From contig JARKIF010000043.1 in the NCBI GenBank assembly GCA_029378245.1, forward strand, positions 248,001-312,000: DNA of 64,000 bases, written 5' to 3'. Shown in pieces: positions 1 to 11,606 of this stretch. Origin of the DNA: Roridomyces roridus. Taxonomy: Eukaryota; Basidiomycota; Agaricomycetes; Agaricales; Mycenaceae. The position numbers and the translations under genes were made by a program. Positions within the stretch are counted from its first letter, which is position 1. Each line of letters begins with the position of its first letter. Below the pieces are notes generated by a model, which worked only from the letters and a program-made list of their open reading frames with translations, was not told the origin of the DNA and did not search any database.

Positions 1-46
1 CAGGATCCACAGAACAAGCTCTGTCAGGCAGATGGTCGGCGGCCGC
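1..46 (+). repeat. Left copy of a ~46-bp direct repeat flanking the RdRP gene
   Basis: It begins caggatcc, then agaacaagctctgt and cagatggtcg. The copy at 5667-5711 has the same order of blocks with a 2-nt insertion and a few substitutions. The two copies bracket the RdRP gene and the unplaced exon at 5246-5596. It may mark an old segmental duplication. Confidence 0.6.
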
Positions 47-565
47 CATGATGTCCTCGGCCCCGACCCTTTCCACAGCATGAGAACCCACCTGATTCGT
101 TGCGCTTTTGGACCATTTCAAACACCCTTGGCTTGCTTACGACGCATGTCTGTCAAGATTCTCGCAGCTGGTGGCTCTCCGCGGGAAGCTCGATTTGTGG
201 CGCTGATTCATCGCTCCAGACGTTCAAGCGTGAGGAGGAGACGCAGGATTGCGTCCGGGCGATCCTTTACTGGGAGGTCCTCGACTCCTCGACCACTATC
301 ACCATTGTACTCACTAGCCTCCTCGCGCCTCCCTCGAAGTCCACCTGGTATATCGACCGCTCAATCTCGTCCAAGTGGCACTCACCTCTCCGACGCGTCT
401 TCTGCCTGGTCCCCCATCAACGCATTGGTTCTATTCGCCATTGTTCTCTTCACGCTCTTGCGGCCGTTCAAGTATCAAGAGCTAATTTCGGGCTACAGGA
501 CAACGAACACACTTAACCTAGGTCAAAACACTTGTCATTCCTTCGCTATCTCTCCCGTCCGTCCT
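1..565. other. No confident gene; 3' flank of the RdRP gene
   Basis: Several overlapping open frames exist on both strands here, but none has a recognisable motif or a convincing exon chain. The first ~46 bases repeat, with a few differences, at 5667-5711, on the far side of the RdRP gene. A gene fragment entering from beyond the left edge cannot be excluded. Confidence 0.4.
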
Positions 566-3500
566 TCAAACACTCTCCTTGGCCTCTTTAATGACCTCGA
601 GCACCGTCCCCAAAGCGATCAGTCCGAAACTGCTGGCACCATACGTCTCCGGATATTCCTCCAGCTCTTTCTCTGCGACCAACCAAGCAGCCCACGCGCG
701 GGTGAAGCGATCTGCCCGACGTGCCTCATCCCCTGCAAATTCATCCCAATCAGCCCAATCTTCGTCTTCGAAGTCCTCGTCATCGTCGTCTTGATTCTTC
801 GGTCGGTACTCAGGCGATTGGAACTCGAACCGGAGTTGCTTGACTAGTTCGGCAATCTGCGGTACGACAAAGTCTTGAGCGGAACCACCTCAAGTGGGCC
901 AGGGAATTTTGTTCACGCACCTGCAAGTTCATCGCACTCACCGCCTCCCTACGCTTCCTGTGATCACCATAACGTTCTTGGATCGTTCCGCTGACCAGCT
1001 CTGCTTCTGAAAGATACGCATTGGCGCGCTTGGAAATCGTATGCGTCTGCGCTATCTTCATGAGCTGGTCGACGTATTCATCAAAATTTCCGCGCATTTC
1101 ATCCATCAATTCTTCGTCGATTTCCGCGTGGATACCCGGAAGCCCGAGGGTGCGGAGACCAACCGCCGCGAGAGCAGAATAGATATTTCTTCCGTCGATT
1201 CGCTGCATTTCGAGTTCCGCTGCAGACGGCCGGTAGTCTTCGAGAGGCACGTTGCGGTACAGCTCTCCGAGTACTTTCTTGCTCGGATAATACCGATCGC
1301 CCATGCTCTCGGCGGGGTTGACGCCCTCCCCGGATAGAAAGTCCGGCCTCAGCTTGTTAGGAGGTTTTGGGAGATCCTTGAAATTGACGGGAACCTACCC
1401 CCGAATTCAGTCTTCGGAGACGTACAACAAGCGCAAGGAACGCGAACTTACCCCCCGTTTCTGGAAATCCACTGCATGTGACGCCTTCTCTGCCAGGATC
1501 AGGCATTCATTACAATCGTAGCCGTTCAAGTCACCGATGCGTAGGTGCAGGACGGAAATGATTCCCAAAAGGTCGGATTTAATCTAGCCTAGGGTCAGTC
1601 AGGTTAGTGTTTCAAGGAACGTCTGCACGCACGTAGTCAATTACAAAATCCACAACGTCCGACACAGTGCACGGGCTTGGGGTTCTCTTCGCTTCAATGG
1701 CGGCGTATGCGCCTGGGCTTGCTGTATATCCTTTGGGAGGATATAATGCAGCCTATCAATGATTAGTGAACTGTAGATGAGGAGGAACAAATTGCTACGT
1801 TGGTGATAACATTGTAAATATCGCCTGCATTCAATGCGTAAGAATTTGAGGAGAAATTTATTGTCCATACCGTCCAGATCTCCACCACCCAACATTGAGG
1901 GCAGGCTTCGTGATCCTCTTCAGCGACATCAATACGAGTCGGAAGATGAAGGACAGGATGAACTCACTTGCAGGAAAACACGACAACATTAGTCAGATGT
2001 GCCAGCTGTGGTCTCTCAACCGCATCGACGAACTGGAGGTCTCCTGGATGAATCTGAGGACTCCGCGTAATGAGGACGCGTCCGCAAAGAATTCTGTTGA
2101 CATTGTTGCGTTCATCGACAATATGTGCGTAGATCTCGCCCTCCTGCAAACAGTCCCACTCATCTGAGACGCCGATAAGGGTGTACGAGCCGGGTATGAG
2201 AATGTGGCCCCGATGCTTGATCTCGCGTAAGACGTGCATCGTCGCAAATGCAATCGCAGTTTTGATCAACTGGTGCGCAAACACATTCTCGTCGCGCCTA
2301 GAAGCCGACCAGTTCCCGATATCGAGTTTGAGCAAAGAATGGATATTATTGAACAGTGATGGAAGCCGGAAAGAAGAGCCAAGCCCGTGCTGTGCGAAAA
2401 TCTTGGAGGCTTGCCTCAGTGAGTTCTTCATCTGGTGGACCTGGTCGATTGCGATTTGCTGGAGCTCCATGAATGACTCCCGAGGAACGCCATGGTGCTC
2501 AAGCATAGCAATCAGTGGTCGGTTGAGGTATGTGAGGATCGGCCTTGCAGAGGTCGTAGCAATATCGAGCGTAGGCTCATCGCTTGTAATGAACTTTTGT
2601 TGAGACGGCCGGAATGCGAGAGTGTCGTTTGGAAAATTCGGATTAGCCACGAGCACACCCTTGGCTCCTGCACAACGGATTTGGATCGCCGACGGCGGGA
2701 AAGGGATCTTGTGTGCGCGCCGTTGCGTCAGCCAAACTGCACGCATAAGACTGCTAGAGATTGAGCAACAGCCGTCGGTGAAAATGGTTCCGTCCTGCGC
2801 GGTCTTGTCCCCCATAACACGGATTTGATCTCTAGACAGAGTTACCGAAGGATCGGAAGATGAAAAGGCCTGCGCCCAGCTGCCGGATGGTCAGGCACGA
2901 GTTTAAATACAACACGCAAGAACTACTAACCGAGCGCCCAGCATCGCCGGTTGATCCATAATTTTGGTGAAATCACCCTCGATAGACGTTAGCCACAAAC
3001 AACTCCAGCTACAGCAAGAGATGAACTCACGAGGAGGGAACGAATATAAGCAGCATCGTGGAGGATACCACCAACCTCCATTGGTGTCATAAAAATGAAG
3101 GAGTACTCCTTCAACCCGCTCATCGAATACCCGAGAAACTGGTAGCGGCGGCCAGCGACGCTGACACCACCGTTCAAACAATCTTTGTATCGCTTCTCCA
3201 GAAGTTCATCGATGGAGAGCCCCATGGCGACTTCCTGACGGGGCGCAGAGCCGTTTTCATCACGAAAGGATACACGAAGAAAGGAGTCGTTGTTCTTGAA
3301 GCGACTACAGGGCAGCCATGAGCATCACCTTGGACTAGGGTGCGGTCTTACCGCAGGACGCTGTTCGACTGATCGGGAAGCTGACAGAAATAGTTAGACA
3401 AGGAGAAGAGAATGAAGTATATGCACTCACGGGCCCGTCCAATACTTGCGTCGAGGGTGTGAGGACTAGATGGTATGATTGGTAGATTCCCTCAGAGGGA

Positions 3501-4810
3501 ACATAGCGGTTGGAGACAACATCTGCTACGTAGTCCTCGACGGCCTGAGCAAGCAGTCCAGCCAAATTCGTCGCTGGAACTTCAGGCTCGACGGCTTTAG
3601 CCTGCGCACGCTTCCGGTTTCGGCGGCGACGGCGGCGACTTTTCGAAACCAACGTTGCAGCAACACCAAGAGTGGGGAATTCGATCAAGGTGGTGAAATG
3701 TCGGAAAATGTTGGCGGCTTCGTCAAACTGGACGTCTGTCTTCCGCTGTAGCTCTTGGAGACTTGGTCCCAATGCCAGAGCTTCCGTAGGATCGAGTACA
3801 CTCATCCAAACCGCTTTGTCGACTTCGAAGGCAAGACGAAAGTGGAGGGATGCAAGCAGAGATTGCAGCTGTTCCCAGTTGGATCGTGCATAGAAATTGT
3901 GACGATGGATGGGAACGTCTTTGTGGACAGAACTGGGCAAATGGATCCCGTGACTACGGCGACGGAACGTCTCCAGGTCGTGCTGTGATTTGAACTCCAA
4001 GCAAAGCATTTGCGAGGTGAGGGCCGAGACACCGGTGTCGTTGAACCCAGACAGACGGAAAGCTGTGGTCCTGTCGCCGAATAAGTCGTTCATTGGGTTC
4101 CGTGAACGGCGCTCGAACGACGGCGGTAGGTCCGACTGAAGGAAGACACGTAGGCCAGAGATGGCAAAGGCGATGATCCGGCTGGCGTTGTAGTGCATAG
4201 AATTCTCGATGGTACTAGATATAGACTTGTCGAAGGAAAAAGACGCAAACAGCGTGGACAGAAACTCGTCGGGATTGGATTCGGGAGCGGAATGAATTGT
4301 TGAGTGCTCTTTGCAGAGTATATCCAGACGTCTCGTCTCCGTGTTGCACGCAACGGATCCACTGTAGCTCTCCCCTTCCAGGGAAAATGAGCCGTCGCGG
4401 CAAACTCGACCGAACGAGAACGTGGCGAGCGGGATGCGGGTCGAAAGTTCGGCGGCACGCTCCTGCTCTTCGATAACGCTCCGAGGCGGTCGCCAAGGCG
4501 AATTGCGGACCGCGTCGATGAGAGCAAGATTCGGAGGCTGTTTGTTGCGCGAGAACAGCGCGACACGGCCTCTGATATTGACGCCCGATACACCGTAGAT
4601 GCCGAGGAAGGTCTCGCCGGCATCGCTGGTGGCAAGAGTTACCAGCCCGATCCCACGGTGTGTATGGCTGCGCTGAGCGCGAAAGAGAGCGACTTGGAAA
4701 TTCAATGGGGTGGTGGTGTCGAACGGAGGCCGATGCAATCGTTCAGCAAGGGCTTCCTTGACGTCGTTTTCGCTGGCCGAGAATGTGACATTTCGTATGA
4801 AGATTTCCAT
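566..4810 (-). CDS. RNA-dependent RNA polymerase (eukaryotic RNAi type, QDE-1/RdRP family)
   Basis: Cell-encoded RdRP that makes double-stranded RNA from aberrant transcripts, feeding Dicer and small-RNA silencing (known for the family). The first exon codes for ~490 residues, opening with an RRM-like stretch (MEIFIRNVTFSASENDVKEA). Later exons carry family landmarks: QFLGYSMSGLKEYSFIF (around 3100), TDGCCSISSSLM (around 2770), the block ending GDLQFVDAVERPQL (around 2010), and the catalytic DLDGD. The DLDGD codons are split by a 46-nt intron (1825-1870): exon GGDLDG joins GDIYN only after splicing. Downstream are HPSKKVLG-like (YYPSKKVLGELYR) and RKRREAVSAMNLQ, then a last exon ending in an acidic DDDDEDFEDEDWADWDEF stretch and FGLIALGTVLEVI. 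The start is the ATG at 4810; an earlier in-frame TTG at 4837 is rejected. Stop at 566-568. About ten introns, all short. It appears intact. Confidence 0.9.
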
Positions 4811-5245
4811 CGGCGAGTGGGTTGGGGATACAGGCAAGCGAGGCAGGGGAACGAGTGAATGGTACCAGATCTTGTCTTAAACCGTAGACAGACGCTGAGA
4901 ATTCGAAGCTTTCGAAAAGCGTCCGAAACGCGTGTGTACGGGTGTCAACCTTATCGGCTCTGGCAAGGGCAAAGATAATTCAACGAGAAAATTCACAGAA
5001 TGCGACAGCGTTTGCAATCCATCGCGCAGTTGCGTGTCTAGATCCGAATTTCTGAAGAATCGTTCTTCCAGATATCTGGGGGTTAAAGCCAAGTTAGTGC
5101 ATCTCATGACTAGTCATGGGTTCATTTTCGCGGTCCGGGTGGGATTCCTGATGGATCTAGGAATTGTCTCGATGGACCTTCTCCGGAGGCGATCTGGGAC
5201 CAACTTCTTTAGCAAAGATGAAAGAGGAACACTGGACCTTCTTAG

Positions 5246-5596
5246 CAGCAGGATACTCGAGCTTGTGGCGATGCCCGCACGACGACTCCCGACGAGGTCT
5301 CTGACAGATTCAAGCACCGAGTACTCGAAGCAAATAAGCTAGGTGATTGTCGAAGAGCCGTTCCACTCCAATTACTCCGACTAACAATTGGCCGGGAAGA
5401 TGTCCGAGTTTGTCTGAGTCGGGCGGTTGCACATGAGGCAACCTTTTCATTCGGTTGTTTGAATACTAGTCGCAAAGTTATTGATAGAAGCCACGGTGGG
5501 TACTTGCACACGATAGATGTGCATTTAGATGCCGATTCTGAGCTACCCAGAGTCTCCGACCCGTCTTCACTGGAAGGTGTGCCTCGGAAGCAGTGA
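5246..5596 (+). CDS. Open exon of an unrecognised gene (uncertain, 5' part not resolved)
   Basis: A 117-codon frame begins right after a good acceptor (cttag at 5241-5245) and ends at TGA 5594-5596. It reads as ordinary protein (TTTPDEVSDRFKHRVLEANK, then LQLLRLTIGREDVRVCLS), unlike the other frames here. No upstream exon with a clear ATG and donor could be joined to it; candidates lie in 4932-5240. I do not recognise the family. It could be a truncated gene or the remains of one, since the repeat shared with position 1 lies just downstream. Confidence 0.35.
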   Translation, partial: QQDTRACGDARTTTPDEVSDRFKHRVLEANKLGDCRRAVPLQLLRLTIGREDVRVCLSRAVAHEATFSFGCLNTSRKVIDRSHGGYLHTIDVHLDADSELPRVSDPSSLEGVPRKQ

Positions 5597-5666
5597 GAGC
5601 CATGAGAACTGAATTCGATAGAAGAAAAGGAGCCAGAAAAGTCCAGTAGTCGAGAAATTACAGTGT

Positions 5667-5711
5667 CAGGATCCATGGAACAAGCTCTGTGTCAAGCAGA
5701 TGGTCGTGGTT
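5667..5711 (+). repeat. Right copy of the ~46-bp direct repeat flanking the RdRP gene
   Basis: Matches positions 1-46 (caggatcc, gaacaagctctgt, cagatggtcg) apart from a few substitutions and a 2-nt insertion. It lies in the short gap between the unplaced exon and the coiled-coil gene that starts at 5931. Confidence 0.6.
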
Positions 5712-5930
5712 GAAGACACAAGTTGCGAATCAAATTTTGATGCGACAAATTCACTTTGGTCTCCTCCTCCATGTTCAAGATTTTCAAGTTGTATCAGAAA
5801 AACCCTCCGGTGGACTGGACAAACTCCCTTTCATGGCCGGCGGCTGGATTCCTCTTGAAGCGCTGAAAGCGTATAAATAGGGCTTCGGCGCCTATTTCGC
5901 CGTCAGTGTGGCCACACTTTGACCTCGACC

Positions 5931-7365
5931 ATGTCAAGCAACCCACCTCGCTCATCAGGAAGAATTCCTCCTCCGTACGTCTACTGTTCAGGTACTACGA
6001 CTGCCGCTTGACTCTCAGCCGCAGATCATCGGGCCCTATGCCATCCTGGTACACCAACGAGCGCCAAGGGACTTACAGCGGATACAGCAACCCACCGTCG
6101 TACCGGTCAGCGGCATCATCGCGCGGGGGTGAGACCACACCTCTTCTCAAACATCAATCGGACTCGAAGGCCTCTGGAACCAAAGGAACCTGCTTGCTCA
6201 TCTTCATCCTCCTCCTCGCCCTCATGTCCACTGTGGTCCTCTTACACTTGAAACCCCGCGAGGTGGCGCTCGATCCTCTGGCCAAGGACCGAATCCGTCG
6301 TGAATGGCAGCGAGAAATCCAGAATCACGAAGCAATGCGGCAGGGGTGGGAGAGGGAGCGGGAGAAGGAGCGTCTTGAGATGGTGCACGCGCGTGAGGGT
6401 TTGGAGGAAGACCGTCGGGAGATTTTGCAGATGCGCGAGAAGCTGGAACGGGATCGGGTGAAGGAGCATCAGGAGATTGCGCAGATGCGTGAGCAGCTGG
6501 AAAGAGATCGGGAGGAGGAGCGTCGGGAGATTCTGCAGATGCGTGAGCAAATGGAAAGAGATCGGCAGGAGGAGCATCAGGAGATTGCGCAGATGCGTGA
6601 GCAGCTGGAAAGAGACCGTGAGACGTGGGCTCACGAATGCGAGGCCGGGAAGCGCGACGAGGAGAAGAAAAGGAAAGAGGCGGAGGATCGCGTCCGGGCA
6701 AGATTTGCCTGGGAAGGTCTCGAGGCGAATGAGCATTGTCTTCGCTATGGGGCGCGCCAGTACACCGCGCGTCTCTCCAATGTACCGCGCGGGTACGATC
6801 CTCTCAAGGCCTGCACGGAGACGTCTATCGAGATTCATGGCGTCAGGATCGCGAGCCCGCATCAATGCGAGGACCAGGTTAATTCCTCTTTCTTTCTTTC
6901 ACGCTATGCGCTTCGCTGACGGCTCCAGGGCTGCAACGTCGTCGTGGGGCACTGGACCGTCGACTCCGGGGAGCCCAGCTGCGCTACCCACTTCAGTAGC
7001 TTCAGCGACAAGGTACTTTCAGCCACCCCGTTTTTGCCCAATCCCGACTCATCACCTTGCACGACAGGGCTGCACCGCCAAGGGTTCCGGCTTGAGGGTA
7101 AGCTTCTCCCTCGTCACCTCCACCACCCCCAACTAACGCGGCTTAGCGCATCGAATCTCGTCTCGAAGATCTCGGAGCAGGCGACGACTGGCGTGAGATG
7201 TGCACAACCACGCCCGCAGACTTTTACCAGATGCATTTCGATGCACCGCACATTTGCGCGAATTGGGTGAGTACTATATTCTCCTTTGGTGCGATGCTGA
7301 TTCCTTTTGAATAGGGACTTTGGGGCGTGTATGGGATTTGGGAGATCGAGGACCGTAATTGCTAA
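5931..7365 (+). CDS. Single-pass membrane coiled-coil protein with a conserved agaric C-terminal domain
   Basis: Six exons (5931-5974, 6025-6877, 6929-7012, 7068-7097, 7147-7266, 7315-7365) give 393 codons; the last four junctions are all phase 0. Visible parts: a Ser/Pro/Tyr-rich N-terminus, one hydrophobic helix (CLLIFILLLALMSTVVLLHL, residues ~85-105), then a long charged coiled coil containing four perfect-length 18-residue repeats (EI.QMRE..ERDR....). The C-terminal part starts at EHCLRYGARQYTARLSNVP and ends GVWGIWEIED-like (GVYGIWEIEDRNC), with paired Cys and Trp residues. I recognise this C-terminal module as one that recurs in proteins of unknown function in agarics. It is probably anchored in a membrane with the coiled coil on one face. 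A decayed copy of the last exon lies 300 bp downstream. Confidence 0.8.
6419..6634 (+). repeat. Four tandem 54-bp coding repeats (18-residue coiled-coil units)
   Basis: Units start at 6419, 6473, 6527 and 6581. Each codes for an EI(L/A)QMRE-(K/Q)(L/M)ERDR unit with a variable tail. Units 1 and 3 (EILQ) and units 2 and 4 (EIAQ) are most alike, which suggests that a 108-bp pair was duplicated. Confidence 0.9.
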
Positions 7366-7670
7366 CTTGTCGTATTCGTGTGTTTGTAAACTGCAATCTA
7401 GTGTATAATTTCCCTTGTCTGCTTGGAGAGTCTCGACGCTGCGTTGTCGCTGCCTTTTGCCACAGTAACGATGAAACATTCCAAATCTACATAGGATGTA
7501 AGAATCATTTATCATCCCTACACATTGAAACTCAAGTGTGCCTTCTCTCCAGAGTGAGATACAGAAATGCTACTACTTACGCGTGTCGCTGAGCAAAAGA
7601 GGGGAAAAATCAGTAAATATAAGTTGACCGCGCGGTTTGGGTACGTATGCCTCGCCTTGCCTCTCGGTAC

Positions 7671-7746
7671 AATGCTGATTCCTTGACAGGACTTGCAGCG
7701 TATACTTATGCCATTTGGAAGACCGAGGATCGTAGTTTGCAATGAA
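7671..7746 (+). pseudogene. Decayed duplicate of the last exon of the coiled-coil gene
   Basis: The stretch gctgattcctt...caggactt...gtatac.tatg.catttgg.aga.cgaggatcgta mirrors 7297-7365 (end of the last intron plus last exon) with many substitutions. It would still read as a GLAAYTYAIWKTEDRS-like tail. No other exon of the gene is seen next to it. Confidence 0.6.
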
Positions 7747-7875
7747 TCAATCTATTGCATTTCCCTTCGTCTTCTCGCTCGTACAGGAATTAACATATTC
7801 ATATTGAAACAAATGCTACGAGTACAACAAGGCAAATTACACTATAAGTAAGCTACACGAAAGGCGCATCTCGTC

Positions 7876-9998
7876 TCAGCTCCTCGGCTGTCGATACGCA
7901 AAGAAGCCCATCGTCAGGACACACACCGAAATACTCCATACAAAGCCCCCAATCCACACACCCCCCGCCTCTGCCCGTAAATCCGAGCTGGCTTTGAAGA
8001 CAGGCGTCCACCCCGTCCCAGGGGCCGACAACCCGTCCGTCTGACACCAACACGTCTCAAAGGCACCAATATCCTCGAGCACGGTGGACCCGACGATCCA
8101 GCCCGCGTTGCATATCGCCAGACACTTGCCTGCGAGCCGCGCGAGGACCGCAAGTGCACCGAGCATCGACATCCGCTTTCGTGGATGCTTATCAGGATCC
8201 GTCTCGAGTCGATGCATATACGCATGAGACGCAAAGTGGGCGAGGAGGAGGAGGAGCCATGATACAGTCGCTGCGATGCCGTAGAGGAGGTAGCTCCCGC
8301 TCCGACAGCCCAGCCCGACAGAGGGCGTTTGGTAAGCTACATAGATCGCTGCGCCTGTCGTCCCCCATTGAAGGAAGAGCGCGATCAAGGCGGCGCCGAG
8401 GATATGGTGGATCGTCGTGGCGGAGATGTCCTTCATTCCTTCGAACGCGACGAGGTCTGCTTGGGGCTCGAGGTCGCATATCGAGGCGGCCTCGTCGGCA
8501 GTAGAGGGGATGGGGGCGTAATGCTGGAATTTGTTGATGGCGGTGTTAAAGCCGCGGTAGACGTGCTTGCTGAAGGCGAACCAGGTGAAGATGCGGGCGT
8601 AGTTGAAGATCGGACCTTCCCTCCTCTCGTCGCCTCGGATGTCAAAGCCCCACCACGTCGGAGGAGGGAGGGCGGGTTCTGAATCGTGGATGTGATGATC
8701 GTGAGGCTTCTCCGGCTGCGTAGTGGTGGTGGTGGAGAGTTGACTGGTGGAGGCTTGGAGATAGGCCTCGCTGTGAACGTCCACCTCGACTATCGAATCA
8801 TCTTCGCTGGTAGGCGGACCCTTGACGCTGATGGTCGGGACATCGAACGAGTGCGAGCGCGGGCGTCGACGGCCCAGAGGCAAGTGCACGTCCGCACCCG
8901 GAAGCAAGGCACTTTGGTGTACGAAATCATCTCGGTCGTTTGCAGGGATGACTTTGTTGTCGGTCAAAGCCTCTTTGATGCACCCAGCCTTGTCTTGCGA
9001 TCCGACTTGAATGTACCTGCGGTCGTATGAGCATAGAAAGAGGGTTTCAAGAGGAGAGCATACCCATAAACAACGGGGAACCTGTGAAAAGATCAGTGGC
9101 ATGGACAAAGTGACGTGAGGAAAGCGCACATCCAAGTCCACACCATACTCGACGCAAACTGCAGACCCACGTCAGGACTACCCAACGAGTCATGGACGGC
9201 TCCGATGAAAGAGATCAAGTACGCCAAAGCCGCCATGAGAACTAGAAATCGTCAGCCGCGCAAAGAGAATGCATCCAAAATCACTCACCCTGCGCCAAAA
9301 ACGAATACGTGAATCCTCGACGAGTGTTCCTCAAATCCTTATGAGCAATCTGCCAAAAGTGTATCCGGTCCCGGTCGTTGATGATAAGGAGGCTGGCGAG
9401 TTCCCCTTCCCTCTGGTTCGCACGCATAGGGCACTGCTGAACCTCGACGAGGATGAAGGAAGCCTTGTCGAGCCTGTCGACCATCCACCCGTATACAGCC
9501 TGCCGTGGATTCTTCTGCACTTTCTCCTTGAGGTGCCGAAACTTGCGGAAAGCATACCACCGATTAAAGGCGGTGAGAGCAAGAGAGTAGGTCGCCAAGA
9601 CGGGGCTTCCGAGGGCCAGGAGACCGCTGAGCAGGTTCATCCAGCCCTTGGCTTCAAACGGGAGTTGAGCGATCAGGGCCAGCCACGGTAGCAGCCAGGT
9701 GGTCATGGTTATCGCTGAGGTGGTGAAATCGACGCTCTGCGACATGTCAAGCCATAAAGTCGGTTGCGCCGGAATGAGAACGCACCTGCTGGATTGTACC
9801 AATACCGCAAGTTTCATGGCAAGCTTTGGACGAAATGCCCCAAACGTCTGAGTTATCCGAGATAGTGGCGCCCGCAGGGCAAGCAGGGAATATGGGTTGG
9901 CCGTTTATGCCAACGAGGCCAGAGGAATTGCAGGTGAACTTGGCTGCGCAGGCAGACTGCCAGTCGGGGACGAGGGTGGTTCCGAGGGAGTTGCCCAT
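7876..9998 (-). CDS. Polytopic membrane protein of unknown function
   Basis: Exons read from 9998: a Cys-rich N-terminal segment of ~70 residues (CAAKFTCNSSG, CHETCGIG), then an intron of ~50 nt, then two hydrophobic helices (TTWLLPWLALIAQLPF; LLSGLLALGSPVLATYSLAL). After further introns near 9280 and 9150 comes a long acidic/Ser-rich cytosolic-looking loop with a His stretch (HDHHIHD). Four more helices follow (IHHILGAALIALFLQW; YLLYGIAATVSWLLLLLAHF; a Gly/Ala-rich helix; WIGGFVWSISVCVLTMGFF). About eight helices in all. The layout recalls basidiomycete membrane proteins without a known function. No transporter or enzyme motif was seen. The ATG at 9998 is chosen because the Cys-rich exon joins the next one in frame at a GTGCGT donor. 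Confidence 0.75.
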
Positions 9999-10411
9999 GA
10001 CTCTGGGGCTTGGAGCTGAGCGCTAACGTGTTTATATTGGACGACAGGCATGAGGGATGTGGTAAACGTCAAGTTGTCGGGCACTGCCTCGCCGTCACCA
10101 CAGCTTGTCTGATACTTTCGTCTTGTCGGTGTGGGTGTTGCTTGGCGCAGAACCCACAAGGCACGGTGGCTACCATTGATACCTTTCTACAGCAACTGTT
10201 GAACAATTTTTCTCGGAAATCGGAATCTGGACAAGATTTGGAGGCCGTGGCGCGCCAAGTCGCATTCCAATCATTACCCTTGACTGCCTGCTCGAGGTTT
10301 CTGCTTCCCACTAAACTGCATCCGCTCCTCACTGGGCTGTGCGACAGAGAGGGATCTGTCAAGCCCTCGGTCTCTCGGCGGCATCTGGAAACCTGAGGAA
10401 TCGGAGTCTGA
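9999..10411. other. Gap; nothing supported
   Basis: Promoter side of the polytopic membrane protein gene. No open frame with recognisable content was found on either strand. Confidence 0.5.
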
Positions 10412-10584
10412 CAGCTAACTGCAAAACTCTGGAGCGCTTTCGAAAATAGTTCACTCAGAGTTTGACAGCTCTCCGCCAGCGCTCAGTGGTTGCTACTGTG
10501 GAGCGCGGGCTTCGTTAGGAAAGTCGACGTCATCATCTGGTGGAAACTTTTTTTTGAGGTGCTCCAGAGTTTTGCAGTTAGCTG
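10412..10584. mobile_element. 173-bp MITE-like element with perfect 24-bp terminal inverted repeats
   Basis: The left end (10412-10435) starts cagctaactgcaaaactctg; the right end (10561-10584) is its exact reverse complement over 24 bp. The interior has no coding capacity. A clear target-site duplication is not visible; only GA flanks both sides. This looks like a non-autonomous DNA transposon, superfamily undetermined. Confidence 0.7.
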
Positions 10585-10913
10585 GAAAATGCATTAGTCT
10601 GGACGAATGAAGGCTTCAAGCGCTTCAAAATATCTCTATGCATTCGCATAAACCGGTCCGTCTGGTTTTTCGGCCCTAGAGCGCGGTAACAAGTGGAGTC
10701 TTCCAACAAGTTGGAGTTACTACAGCCGCGCCGTGTCAGGCACAAAGGAGCAACTCCACATGCGCGCTGCGGCCACGGTAGCTCTCTGGATGCCAACCTC
10801 CCGCGATGGCGTTGAAGATACTTGGATAGTGTCAAGTACTCAGCTGAAAACACTAAGCGAAAAATCGGCCACAGCAGTTGTTCCAACTTTGAGATACGGC
10901 GGAAGATCTCACA

Positions 10914-11372
10914 ATGTCTCTGGGGCCGAAACCAGGGTCAGATCTAGCGCATACTATCCGCCTTTCGGCAGCAGTGCAACCCAACTTTATTCGCAGGATC
11001 GTCCCGGATTGTATCAGTCGGTGACGATCTGGACCTGTTCATTGACAAGTTCCTTATTGTTGTCTTTCCTTCACGGCAAGTGGGAGCTATACCCTCCGTG
11101 CTCCTGCTCGGCCCAAGATGGTTGGTAGGTCATTCGGATCTCTGGTGTCGTGTCGACTCCCGCTCAAGCGCTCAAAGTCGGATGTCACCCTCGGAGAATC
11201 CAATGCAATCCTGGTATACAATGGACGGAACGAACGCGCATACCGTCTGTCATTTACACTGCGTAATTTTCCACAATACATATCACCCCGCAGTCTACGG
11301 AGCGCGCAGGTCCTAGGAATCAACACCCTTTCCGTATTCAGTGAAAACGACCACATGCATTGCCGCCTATGA
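10914..11372 (+). CDS. Possible small gene of unknown function (exon chain partly resolved)
   Basis: From ATG 10914 the frame reads MSLGPKPGSDLAHTIRLSAA and on to RRIVPDC. A coding-like stretch (DDLDLFIDKFLIVVFPSRQV) follows in another frame, so a splice or a frameshift lies near 11020. A plausible 53-nt intron (gtaggtc...caaag, around 11126-11178) leads into SDVTLGESNAILVYNGRNER and ends near 11372. Another coding-like stretch (AAYDINGFSLHIETQRSTSG) runs in a third frame to ~11480. I do not recognise the protein. It is either a gene with introns I cannot fix by eye or a decayed copy. Confidence 0.3.
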
Positions 11373-11606
11373 CATCAACGGCTTCTCACTCCATATTGAA
11401 ACCCAGCGTTCCACGTCAGGGCATTCCAAGTCAGGTTGGTCGAAGAATGGAACTGAGATAGAATTCCCAGTTCAATTACATGGCAGAACTTGAAAGTTCA
11501 AACTGTCCCAGTCGAAGACGATCGAATCTATATAGTATCCATCAATGGGATCCAACCAATGTTCTCGAAAAGATAGATACAAAATGGACAAGCGTAAACC
11601 CCTCAT

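Noticed and set aside
32..847. A 271-codon plus-strand frame opposite the RdRP 3' end.
   Set aside because: Its right part is the antisense shadow of the RdRP last exon; the left part has no motif and a biased composition.
6242..6865. Long minus-strand frames opposite the coiled-coil gene.
   Set aside because: They are the mirror of the repetitive coiled-coil codons; composition (PLLFL repeats) is typical of an antisense shadow.
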